Source: DATBMY01 sp036554605 (GTDB taxonomy: Bacteria > Acidobacteriota > Blastocatellia > UBA7656). From it: 6,514 nucleotides of DNA. The notes below the pieces were generated by a model. That model was given only the letters and a program-made list of their open reading frames with translations. It was not told the DNA's origin and made no database searches. Within the stretch, counting starts at the first letter, position 1, and every line of letters starts with the position of its first letter. A program made the translations under genes and the position numbers. Where the stretch lies: NCBI GenBank assembly GCA_036554605.1, contig DATBMY010000329.1:1-6514 (forward strand). Direction: 5' to 3'. Shown piece after piece: positions 1 to 6,446 of this stretch.

Positions 1-882
1 TATGCGGCGCGCCAGTTCCGCGAATTCGTTCGCCTGCCGGTTGCAGTCGGTTCCTCCCGCGCCCGCGCCGTCAACATTGCACTCGCCGGGGTTTATAACG
101 AACGTCGCGCCGGGCAGGTTATCGGTCGGCTTGGGAAATACTATGAGGTCGGCATTCGCTTTTCTCCCGGCGAAATCGCTCGCGTCGGGCGCGACGCCCA
201 TCAATATCACGTCGAGTTCGACCGGTATCCCCAGGATCGTCGCGGCGTTCCTGGCGGCCTCGGCGGCGGCCGCGCCACCATCCGGATCATCAGAGTTGCC
301 GTCGGTCGCCATCAAGAAGACTCGCTCGACGCCCGGCTTCGGATTCTCGTTGCGGCCTCGCGCCAACGCAATGTCGGCGGCCTGTATCGCGGCCGTGAAG
401 CTCGTAGCTCCGAAAGGGCAGGGAAAAGTCTGCGAGCCGATGACGCCGCACTTGAGAAGCGCAAGCGTGGAGATTATCGACTCGGCGGCGGCGGCAGAGC
501 TTATTTCGGTCAGCGGCAGGACCGTTGTGGCGGCGTCATTAAAGACTACTACCGTGATCGCGACCGAGCCGTCGCGCGGTATGACTGTCTCGTCGGCGAT
601 AGATCGTATGACTCCATCAATCGCGGCGTTGTAGGTCTGGCCTCGAAGCGCGATGCTGCCCGAGCGGTCGACTATAAACGCGATGTCGCGAGGGGGCCGC
701 GTGAAGCAGTCCCTCGACGGCGGCGCGCAGATTTCCTGCGCGCGTTGCGGCACGGGCGCGATGGCAAGCATGGCCAGGGCGAAGGCGGTCAGAAGCGAGC
801 GCGTAAGCCTGCGCGGGATTGCTATCGATCCGATTGAGTGGAATGGTGAACGCGCGTCCGAGAGCAGTCGTGTGATTCGCAT
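1..882 (-). CDS. Secreted von Willebrand factor A domain protein, C-terminus cut by window edge
   Basis: Translating the minus strand from ATG at 882 gives 294 codons with no stop before base 1, so the gene continues out of the window. Residues 24-48 look like a signal peptide: basic RRLTR, a hydrophobic stretch LLTAFALAMLAIAPV and a likely cut after the Ala of QRA. An N-terminal extension of about 20 residues precedes it. A vWA domain follows from about residue 64. IVDRSGS gives the MIDAS DxSxS motif (D72, S74, S76), T160 in FGATSFTAA fits the second metal-site loop, and MATDG (D194) fits the third. vWA domains with an intact MIDAS usually bind ligands through a divalent metal. Six cysteines after the signal peptide (52, 59, 145, 155, 268, 280) would suit disulfides outside the cytoplasm. 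The start is supported by a purine-rich GGAGAAGAG upstream of the ATG. The vWA call is firm; the ligand is unknown. Confidence 0.88.
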   Translation of the reverse strand, partial: MRITRLLSDARSPFHSIGSIAIPRRLTRSLLTAFALAMLAIAPVPQRAQEICAPPSRDCFTRPPRDIAFIVDRSGSIALRGQTYNAAIDGVIRSIADETVIPRDGSVAITVVVFNDAATTVLPLTEISSAAAAESIISTLALLKCGVIGSQTFPCPFGATSFTAAIQAADIALARGRNENPKPGVERVFLMATDGNSDDPDGGAAAAEAARNAATILGIPVELDVILMGVAPDASDFAGRKANADLIVFPKPTDNLPGATFVINPGECNVDGAGAGGTDCNRQANEFAELARRI

Positions 883-911
883 AATACGTTTCTCTTCTCC
901 ATGTTTCCGGG

Positions 912-924
912 CCGGGAGACCCGG
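912..924 (-). other. Short GC hairpin in the leader of the vWA gene
   Basis: A perfect 5-bp stem CCGGG/CCCGG with a 3-nt loop lies about 30 nt upstream of the vWA start codon and just before its purine-rich ribosome-binding region. No T-run follows it, so it is not an intrinsic terminator. It could modulate translation or be chance; five base pairs are weak evidence. Confidence 0.25.
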
Positions 925-1017
925 TCGAAGCAGATGAACTCGCAAAACAACTCCCCTGCCTGGGCCACTTTTATTTCTAATCAACCTTTGGTGAGGAGCC
1001 TATTTTCTGGTGGGATC

Positions 1018-1045
1018 AGTATACGACTACGAGCAGTAAAGGCAA
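1018..1045 (-). promoter_or_regulatory. Candidate sigma-70-type promoter for the vWA gene
   Basis: On the minus strand TATACT (1018-1023) matches the -10 consensus at five of six positions. A weak -35, TTGCCT (1040-1045), lies 16 nt upstream. The site begins 14 bp past the protease stop codon and would give a leader of about 130 nt for the vWA gene. The 176-nt protease-vWA gap, far wider than the kinase-DUF4384 gap, is consistent with separate initiation. The poor -35 keeps this tentative. Confidence 0.35.
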
Positions 1046-1058
1046 AGGAATTATTCAG

Positions 1059-2234
1059 CTACTGTTGGACGCGCATCTCTACGACGAGCATTTTCATGCC
1101 GCGAGTAATTCTTACGTCGCGGGAGTAGAGTTGATAACCCATGGCCCTGACCTTGAGCGTGTATGCGCCGGGAGCGAGCGCCTTATTGAGCTTGAATTCG
1201 CCGTTAGCGTCCGCGTTGCCCCAGGCCAGCAAGTTCTCCCCGGTGATGGAATCCGCGCCCGGAGGGACGATGCCAACGAGCGCGCCCGCTATGGGGCGGC
1301 CGTTGATAACAGATCTCACCGTTCCGGCGACAACGACCTTGCCCGAGTCGGCGGCCCCGGTTGCCCTTGTGGGCGCGGGCTTCGGGCGCGGCTTCGGCTC
1401 GGGTAATTCCGAAAGCATCTCGGCTAAAAGATGCGCCGGGCGCAGGTAGCCTATCGCGCCATATCGCCTTGTCGCGTCGGTCTTGCCGTCGCCGTTTTTA
1501 TCGAGCGCCTGGTCCTCGGCCTCAACCTTCGTAGGTATGCCAACGAGCCGGCCGCGGCTGTTGACGGCCGCGCCGCCGCTGTTGCCCTGGATCGTGCGGG
1601 CGTCGGTCTTTATCCAGTTGCCGAGCGAATCCTTGCCTTCGATGACGCCTCGACTGATCGTCACCGTGGAGCCGCCTTTTGCCGGAAAGCCTATCACCGT
1701 CAGGTCGTCAAGCAGCTCTATCGATTGCGGACTTGCCATCTCCAGCGCGGCGAACGCGGTTTCCGGGGAAAGAGGATTGCCCGCGTGATCCGAAACGATC
1801 TCTAGCAGCGCGAGGTCATACTTCTTTTTCATAAGGACCGGCCGCAACCGGTAACGGCTCGACCGAGGTCCCTGCGCGCCGTCCTGGGAAAGGTAAAGCA
1901 GCAGCTCGTCATAAGGCGTGCCGCTCTTCGCGTCTTCAATGACGTGGCAGTTTGTCGCCACTATGCCGTCGCTTCTTATAATCACGCCCGAAGCTCTCGG
2001 GCGCGGGGTGGGCGGGTCGCTGAAGTTGCGCACCATGATGAGTCCGACCGATGCAATCGCTTTGCGCACCAGCGCGCGCTCTTCGGCAGATAGCGTGCCC
2101 GCTCCCCTGCTGGTCCCTGACGGCCTGGCAGACTTAGATTGCGCCGCCGCCCAGGGGCCGGCAGGCGCGATTAAAAGCGCGCCGGTGATAATGGCGAGCG
2201 CAACTCTCATAAGCCTGCCGTAGCTTGAGCGCAT
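1059..2234 (-). CDS. Secreted trypsin-like (HtrA-type fold) serine protease with C-terminal carboxypeptidase-regulatory domain
   Basis: The 391-aa product starts with a signal peptide (MRSSYGRLMR, then hydrophobic VALAIITGALLIAPAG, likely cut after AAA). The protease core spans about residues 58-240. SGVIIRSDGIVATNCHVI carries His97, KKYDLALLEI carries Asp140, and IQGNSGGAAV carries Ser219 with the usual GNSGG setting, so the triad is intact and activity is likely. DKNGDGKTD at 245-253 resembles a calcium-binding loop. A Pro/Lys/Arg-rich linker (about 276-290) leads to a carboxypeptidase-regulatory-like beta domain (about 304-378: GTVRSVINGRPIAGALV, then GAYTLKVRAMGY), a fold often used for surface attachment or binding. 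No PDZ domain is visible, unlike typical HtrA/DegP. The ATG at 2234 is chosen because it gives a normal signal peptide and GGAAG lies upstream, though about 13 nt away. A TTG at 2264 (ten more residues) and an ATG at 2210 are alternatives. The substrate is unknown. Confidence 0.88.
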   Translation of the reverse strand: MRSSYGRLMRVALAIITGALLIAPAGPWAAAQSKSARPSGTSRGAGTLSAEERALVRKAIASVGLIMVRNFSDPPTPRPRASGVIIRSDGIVATNCHVIEDAKSGTPYDELLLYLSQDGAQGPRSSRYRLRPVLMKKKYDLALLEIVSDHAGNPLSPETAFAALEMASPQSIELLDDLTVIGFPAKGGSTVTISRGVIEGKDSLGNWIKTDARTIQGNSGGAAVNSRGRLVGIPTKVEAEDQALDKNGDGKTDATRRYGAIGYLRPAHLLAEMLSELPEPKPRPKPAPTRATGAADSGKVVVAGTVRSVINGRPIAGALVGIVPPGADSITGENLLAWGNADANGEFKLNKALAPGAYTLKVRAMGYQLYSRDVRITRGMKMLVVEMRVQQ

Positions 2235-2267
2235 ATTGATATGATTGCTTCCACGCGGTAGCAAATG

Positions 2268-2366
2268 TTTTGCAAGAGAAGAATTCAGGTTCAGAGTTCA
2301 AGCTTTAGCCTGCCTTACAAAAGCTCGCGGGCTAAAGCCTGAACTCTGAACATTCCGATTGCAAAA
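2268..2366. repeat. Nested inverted-repeat element between the DUF4384 and protease genes
   Basis: Arms of 22 bp at 2289-2310 and 2330-2351 are complementary except at one position (2301/2339), around a 19-nt loop. In RNA from the gene-coding minus strand that mismatch becomes a U-G wobble, so the hairpin is fully paired in the transcript. Each arm holds a smaller AGCTTTAGCC or GGCTAAAGCC near-palindrome. An outer 8-bp inverted repeat, TTTTGCAA/TTGCAAAA, lies at 2268-2275 and 2359-2366. The outer repeat contains a self-palindrome and could be chance. No U-run follows, so this is not a standard terminator. It may stabilise the upstream message, attenuate read-through, or be a dispersed REP- or MITE-like repeat. 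The structure is certain; the role is inferred. Confidence 0.85.
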
Positions 2367-2368
2367 GA

Positions 2369-3826
2369 CTATTTGTGCTTCAGTCTTATTTCGAAAACGC
2401 CAGCGGGCTTGCCCTGCTGGCCAGTGCCCGAGGCCGTATCCTGGATCGCGACATAGGATGTTCCCTTGTTCTTATCCTTGCCCGCCGCGAGCGTGATGCT
2501 GCGCGCGCGAATGCCGTCGCGCGTGCCCTGCGGCACTACCGGGTCGACCTTGGCGATCACCCCGCTCTGCTGCTGGCGCTTCGCGTTCGCCATAAGCTCG
2601 TCGGCCGCGCTTGAAGCCGACTTGCCAAGCTCGCAAGCGCAAGGCTTATCTTCCGAGCAGCAGTTGAGGTTGGCGATGAGCTTGTCGAGAAATGCTATAC
2701 GCTCGTGAGAGACTATGACCTGCAAGACCTCGTTGCCCGCTTCGGCGTCAAACCCGATGTGTTGAGTGTAGATCTTGCCCGGTTCTAAAAGATTGTTCTC
2801 GCGAATCGAGCACGGATAGATCACGCACTTCTTGCCCTGCGGCGTTATATTCACAAAATAGGCGTAGCTGCGGAAGTTGCTCTTGAAATTTACCAGCAGC
2901 GTGTCGCCTTCCCGAAAAACGTCTACATCCGGGTCGACCGGCGTGCCGTTCTCCTTTAAAAAGTCTACGCGCACGCTGTCGGCGCGCTTCTTGACGAAAA
3001 GAGCGCGCGTTCGCGCGTAAGTGTCCGCGTCATCGCCGCGCGTGTGAGCGATCTCTATCGTGTCGACGAGCTCTTCGTTATTCTCTGGATCGGTGTTGCG
3101 CACATATATGCCGTCGCTTTCGATCTCGCGGTCCGCGTTATAGACGCGCTTCGAGCGCTCGGGTTTGGCCGAGCCCTGCTGTATGCTCGTGATGATCTCC
3201 TGATTTATGCGGTCGGGCGTGCCGCTTTCGAGGTCCGTCTCCGTGAGCTTGCTCGGCAGGTCGGTTATCTCGTCGCGGCTGAATATGACGGTGAAGAATT
3301 CTTTCCCGTTTGGCGGAGTTATCTCCCACCAGCAGTCCTTCGGGTCCTCGAACTCGGAGCAGAAACCGGGCACCACGTATTCGCGGTTCTTCTCCACTTT
3401 ATTCGATCCCTCGTTTATGCGCGGGTCGGGAAATATAACGTGCGGCCGGTCGACGATTGCGCCGCCCGTTGCCTCGCTGCGATGCACGACGTAGAGATAC
3501 CCATCCTGATTCGGCGTGAAGGCCATCTTGATCTGATCGCCGATATCGAACTCCTGGTCGGGGTCGACGCTCGTCATCTGATTGCCGTCGCCGCGCTCAT
3601 AGACTTTGTACTTGAAAGTGAGCAGCGGGGCCACCTCTTCGGTCTTTGCGATTATGGGCCTGGGCCGCCTCCGGTTTTTCTTCGGCTTGCGCTTGATCGT
3701 CACCGGCGCGTCCCAGACGTAAGGATTATCCGCGACGGCCACGACCGACGCCGTAATAAGCGATTGCGCGACGAGCGCGCCTATACTGAGCGTGATTAAA
3801 CAATGCTTGAATATTCGAGAGCGCAT
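2369..3826 (-). CDS. Secreted protein with two DUF4384-like repeats
   Basis: The 485-aa product has a signal peptide (MRSRIFKH, hydrophobic core to about residue 32, likely cut after VAVA) followed by a strongly basic segment, KRKPKKNRRRPRP at 45-57. Domain 1 (about 71-187) fits DUF4384: FDIGDQIKMAFTPNQDGYLYVV, HVIFPDP, REYVVPG and FFTVIFSRDEI. Domain 2 (about 286-380) repeats the plan: VFREGDTLLVNF, YAYFVNITPQGK, CVIYPCS, IYTQHIGF and LQVIVSHERI. The C-terminal third has a cysteine cluster (C389, C390, C396, C398) and a low-complexity tail. DUF4384 has no established biochemical function; it is a beta-rich domain often found near kinases or caspase-like proteins. The gene starts 14 nt after the kinase stop with its ribosome-binding site in the gap, so it is almost certainly co-transcribed and perhaps translationally coupled. 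A binding or scaffolding role in the envelope is inference. Confidence 0.85.
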   Translation of the reverse strand: MRSRIFKHCLITLSIGALVAQSLITASVVAVADNPYVWDAPVTIKRKPKKNRRRPRPIIAKTEEVAPLLTFKYKVYERGDGNQMTSVDPDQEFDIGDQIKMAFTPNQDGYLYVVHRSEATGGAIVDRPHVIFPDPRINEGSNKVEKNREYVVPGFCSEFEDPKDCWWEITPPNGKEFFTVIFSRDEITDLPSKLTETDLESGTPDRINQEIITSIQQGSAKPERSKRVYNADREIESDGIYVRNTDPENNEELVDTIEIAHTRGDDADTYARTRALFVKKRADSVRVDFLKENGTPVDPDVDVFREGDTLLVNFKSNFRSYAYFVNITPQGKKCVIYPCSIRENNLLEPGKIYTQHIGFDAEAGNEVLQVIVSHERIAFLDKLIANLNCCSEDKPCACELGKSASSAADELMANAKRQQQSGVIAKVDPVVPQGTRDGIRARSITLAAGKDKNKGTSYVAIQDTASGTGQQGKPAGVFEIRLKHK

Positions 3827-3829
3827 GCT

Positions 3830-3835
3830 TCCTCC
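3830..3835 (-). promoter_or_regulatory. Strong Shine-Dalgarno of the DUF4384 gene
   Basis: The minus strand reads GGAGGA close to the ATG at 3826, with GGAGG ending four bases before it. It fixes that start codon and sits entirely in the gap after the kinase TAG (3841-3843), which supports translational coupling of the two genes. Confidence 0.8.
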
Positions 3836-3840
3836 GTTGG

Positions 3841-6204
3841 CTACTTGATTGAGCGTATTACTTCCTGAACTTTCGGATTATCAGCAGAGATCGCCGTGCG
3901 AAACCCTATCAGCGTCTTTTTCAGCATCTCTTTTTCGGCCTCCAGAGCGACATGGTTTCGAAATGTTGTGCGTGCCTGCTCGATATTCATGTTTATGCTT
4001 GCCCCGCGCACCACTTTCTGCCCTGATCCGTAAGCGGGATCGGCCGTCTCTTGATTACCTTCGTAAGGCACGTAAAACGCATCGACGTATTCGCCGACAT
4101 TGCCAGCCATATCTTGAACTCCGTAGGGGCTCGTGTCTCCCGCGAAAGACCCGCCCGCCGTCAGCACCGGTTCTCTGCTGCGGCCGAGGTTGGCGCTCGC
4201 CCCTCCGGGATCGTTCCCCCAGGGCCATATACGTTTCTTATTTGCCGCAGGGTCCCACGAAGCTGCCTTCTCCCATTCGGCCTCCGTCGGCAGCCGCTTG
4301 CCGGCCCAGCTGGCATAGGCCGCCGCGTCGTCCCAGGTTATCGCGAAGACTGGCAGGTTTGGGTTATTGATGAAATGGTCCCTGCCGAACATTGTTTCAG
4401 GATAGGGCCTGCTCGTGGCGTCGCAGAATTGCCGGTACTGACCGTTGGTGACCTCGTGCTTATCGATGAAGAAGGCGGGCACCGTGACCCACCTTTCCGG
4501 TTTTTCATTAGGAAGGCCGCCGTTATTACCCATGAGAAACTCGCCCGGCGGGATGAATATCATCTCGCCGTTTATCTCTATGCGCTTGGGCAGGAGCCTC
4601 GCCTCGACCGTCGCTTCGCCGCCTTCTTTGCCCGTCACGCTCGTTTCAAAATCGGTGAAGCCTTCTCGCGACACGCGAACGGCCGTATCGACGGCGCTGA
4701 GTCCTTCCAGCCTGAGCGCGCCTTCAGGGCCGACCGCGCCGCGGGGCTGGCCGTTGACGAAGACCTGGCTCCCGGCCGGCGCCGACCGGACGACGAGCGT
4801 AAAACCGGACTTGCCGGGCGGCATCACGACGAATACCACGACGGCGATTGCCAGCAGCACTACGATCCCCGCCGCTATCTTTAACCATGTGCGACTGCCA
4901 CCCGTAGAGCCGGCCTTGCGCGACGAGATCGATTCATAAGGCGACTCGGCCGCCATGTTGGGCGGTTGCAACTCGGTCTGCCTGATATTGGCGACGGGCG
5001 CAAGCGGTGGCCGGTTAGTCGGCGCTTCCTCTTCGCTAACCGTCCTGTAAGTATTTGGCGCGCCTCCTTGCGCCACGGCGGGCGGGTTTGGAACGGCCCA
5101 ATCGTGAGAGGGCGATTCGCGCGCCGGAATTGCCGCGCCCTCCTTGGCGACCTGATCGGAATCGCCGCCGGTTGTAAAGCTCCCCCACTGTATGGTTGAA
5201 CGCCCCGGATCCTTCAACGCGATGTTGTCGGTAGGGCGACTGCCGACGGGCTGCGTGCCTCCCTGCACGGCCCGGCGCAGGTCCCCGGCGAAAGCCTCCA
5301 CGGTCGCAATGCGCGAATTGCGGTCGCGCGCAAGACCCGACATGACGACGCGGTCTACGGCCTCGCCCACCTTCGGGGCGATGGCGGCCAGCCGTACCGG
5401 CTCGCTCATCACGCGCTTCATCATCACCGAGTGAGGATTCTCTCCCTCAAACGGCAGCCGCCCGCTCAACATTTCATAGACGATGATCGCCAGGCTGTAT
5501 ATGTCCGAGCGCGGGTCGAGCCGCTCGCCCATCAACTGCTCGGGCGACATATAGACCGGCGTGCCGAGCACGAAGCCCGTCTTTGTAAGCGAGTCCGTAG
5601 TATCGTCGGCTATGGTCTTGGCTATGCCGAAGTCGAGCACTTTTACGTAGTAATTATCGCTTCCCTTGCGGGCGATCATGATGTTATCGGGCTTGAGGTC
5701 GCGGTGGACTATTCCAAGCGCGTGGGCCGCGGAGAGCGCTTCGGCAATTTGTTCGGTTATGCTGACGACGCGTTGTAAAGGGAGCGCTTGCTCGGAGGAG
5801 AGGAGTTTTGATAGCGGCTTGCCGTCTATAAACTCCATGGCGAGGAAAAGCGTGCCGTCCTCGGTTTCGCCGAAGTCGTATATCGTCACCGCGTGCGGAT
5901 TATCTATGCGGCTCGCCATCTTCGCCTCGCGCTTGAAGCGAGCGACCGCGTCCTCCTTGCCGGCCGACAGTTTCGTCAGGAGCTTTATGGCGCAAGTGCG
6001 CCCCATCTCCGTATGGACAGCCTTATATATTGAGCCCATCCCGCCTTCGCCAATCTTCTCGGTCATCTCATAGCGACCGTCAAGAAGCTGGCCAATCAAA
6101 GGGTCATCGCTCGCGCCGGCGGCCGGAACAAGCTTGCTGTTATCATCAGGACAAAAATTAAAGCGGTGCTCGTATGATTTGCCGCATTGCGGGCAGGTTT
6201 TCAT
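3841..6204 (-). CDS. Transmembrane Ser/Thr protein kinase with N-terminal zinc ribbon, PEGA and FGE-like C-terminal domains
   Basis: The 787-aa product has five parts. A short zinc-ribbon-like segment holds C4, C7 and C18, followed by the PDD of FCPDD. A complete PknB-like kinase domain (about 45-312) has glycine loop GEGGMG (52-57), Lys74, HRDLKPDN (catalytic D169), DFG (D191), activation-loop T207 and T209, and SPE at 220-222. A Pro/Ser/Thr-rich linker (about 313-438) may carry phosphosites. One membrane helix lies at 441-461. Outside follow a PEGA domain (467-540) and an FGE-sulfatase/C-type-lectin-fold domain (about 545-772: GEFLMGN, FFIDKHEVTNGQY, RLPTEAEWEKAA, DMAGNVGEY, IGFRTA). The topology implies an external sensor driving an active cytoplasmic kinase. 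The FGE region's only Cys is C594, so the catalytic pair of true FGE enzymes is absent and GNVWEW is altered. An in-frame stop five codons upstream fixes the ATG as the first possible start; no clear Shine-Dalgarno is seen. It heads the gene group. Confidence 0.95.
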   Translation of the reverse strand: MKTCPQCGKSYEHRFNFCPDDNSKLVPAAGASDDPLIGQLLDGRYEMTEKIGEGGMGSIYKAVHTEMGRTCAIKLLTKLSAGKEDAVARFKREAKMASRIDNPHAVTIYDFGETEDGTLFLAMEFIDGKPLSKLLSSEQALPLQRVVSITEQIAEALSAAHALGIVHRDLKPDNIMIARKGSDNYYVKVLDFGIAKTIADDTTDSLTKTGFVLGTPVYMSPEQLMGERLDPRSDIYSLAIIVYEMLSGRLPFEGENPHSVMMKRVMSEPVRLAAIAPKVGEAVDRVVMSGLARDRNSRIATVEAFAGDLRRAVQGGTQPVGSRPTDNIALKDPGRSTIQWGSFTTGGDSDQVAKEGAAIPARESPSHDWAVPNPPAVAQGGAPNTYRTVSEEEAPTNRPPLAPVANIRQTELQPPNMAAESPYESISSRKAGSTGGSRTWLKIAAGIVVLLAIAVVVFVVMPPGKSGFTLVVRSAPAGSQVFVNGQPRGAVGPEGALRLEGLSAVDTAVRVSREGFTDFETSVTGKEGGEATVEARLLPKRIEINGEMIFIPPGEFLMGNNGGLPNEKPERWVTVPAFFIDKHEVTNGQYRQFCDATSRPYPETMFGRDHFINNPNLPVFAITWDDAAAYASWAGKRLPTEAEWEKAASWDPAANKKRIWPWGNDPGGASANLGRSREPVLTAGGSFAGDTSPYGVQDMAGNVGEYVDAFYVPYEGNQETADPAYGSGQKVVRGASINMNIEQARTTFRNHVALEAEKEMLKKTLIGFRTAISADNPKVQEVIRSIK

Positions 6205-6341
6205 GGTAATGACCGATTAGGGGGTTGCTTATAATCCAGAACCCGGCTGTCGAGAGCAGGACCGGGCGCGTCTAAAAAATATCTCGCAAACTTGAGCCTG
6301 CGGTTTCCGTCTGACCTCCGAGGCGCCAGCGCAAATCAGAA
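6205..6341 (-). other. Leader region upstream of the kinase, no ORF
   Basis: If transcription starts from the TTGACA promoter, this is a 5' leader of about 130 nt. No ATG occurs in the minus-strand sequence and no riboswitch or strong hairpin was recognised. A second, poorer promoter-like site lies close to the gene: TATAAG at 6228-6233 with TCGACA at 6248-6253, but only 14 nt apart. If used, it would give a very short leader, which would fit the lack of a Shine-Dalgarno. Confidence 0.35.
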
Positions 6342-6368
6342 CCTATACCACGCCATGTGCTTTGTCAA
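6342..6368 (-). promoter_or_regulatory. Candidate promoter of the kinase gene group
   Basis: A perfect TTGACA (6363-6368, minus strand) is followed 15 nt later by TATAGG (6342-6347), preceded by TGG as in an extended -10 (TGnTATA). The spacing is shorter than the usual 17, though an extended -10 can partly compensate. It points leftwards toward the kinase start about 140 bp away and is the best sigma-70-like match in the intergenic DNA. The 8-bp tandem array begins 14 bp upstream of its -35. Confidence 0.5.
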
Positions 6369-6382
6369 GAATAGCCTTAGAT

Positions 6383-6446
6383 GGGGAGAAGGGGTGAAAG
6401 GGTGAAGGGGAGAAGGGGAGAAGGGGTGAAGGGGTGAAGGGGTGAA
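6383..6446 (+). repeat. Eight tandem 8-bp units, GGGG(A/T)GAA
   Basis: Eight contiguous octamers run GGGGAGAA, GGGGTGAA, AGGGTGAA, GGGGAGAA twice, then GGGGTGAA three times. Only one unit departs from GGGG(A/T)GAA. Seven runs of four G and one of three G, separated by 4-5 nt, could form G-quadruplexes on the plus strand. The array lies in non-coding DNA just upstream of the kinase promoter candidate. Copy-number change by slippage is plausible because the units are nearly identical. Confidence 0.95.

Noticed and set aside
2..634. A 210-codon plus-strand open frame at the left edge
   Set aside because: The minus strand encodes a vWA domain with MIDAS residues in order plus a signal peptide. 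The plus-strand translation is Ala/Ser-rich with no domain.
2289..2351. Intrinsic transcription terminator after the DUF4384 gene
   Set aside because: The stem is long enough, but the 3' side in the minus-strand transcript lacks a U-run and the loop is 19 nt, so the standard form is not met.
3044..3799. A 251-codon plus-strand open frame opposite the DUF4384 gene
   Set aside because: It is antisense to a gene with signal peptide, domain repeats and Shine-Dalgarno. Its translation shows no recognisable domain, and long antisense frames are expected at this GC content.
3841..4020. Diversity-generating retroelement target at the FGE-like C-terminus
   Set aside because: FGE/C-type-lectin domains are common retroelement targets, but no reverse transcriptase, template repeat or AAY-rich codon cluster is visible, and the protein continues well past the GFRTA motif.
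4051..4884. A 277-codon plus-strand open frame opposite the kinase C-terminus
   Set aside because: The minus strand here encodes clear FGE-like and PEGA motifs. The antisense product is Arg/Pro-rich without motifs, as expected of a shadow.
6242..6266. Hairpin CCCGG/CCGGG upstream of the kinase
   Set aside because: Only 5 bp of stem with a 15-nt loop; easily chance in GC-rich DNA.
6383..6446. CRISPR array
   Set aside because: The units are 8 bp and directly abutting, with no unique spacers; this is a simple tandem repeat.
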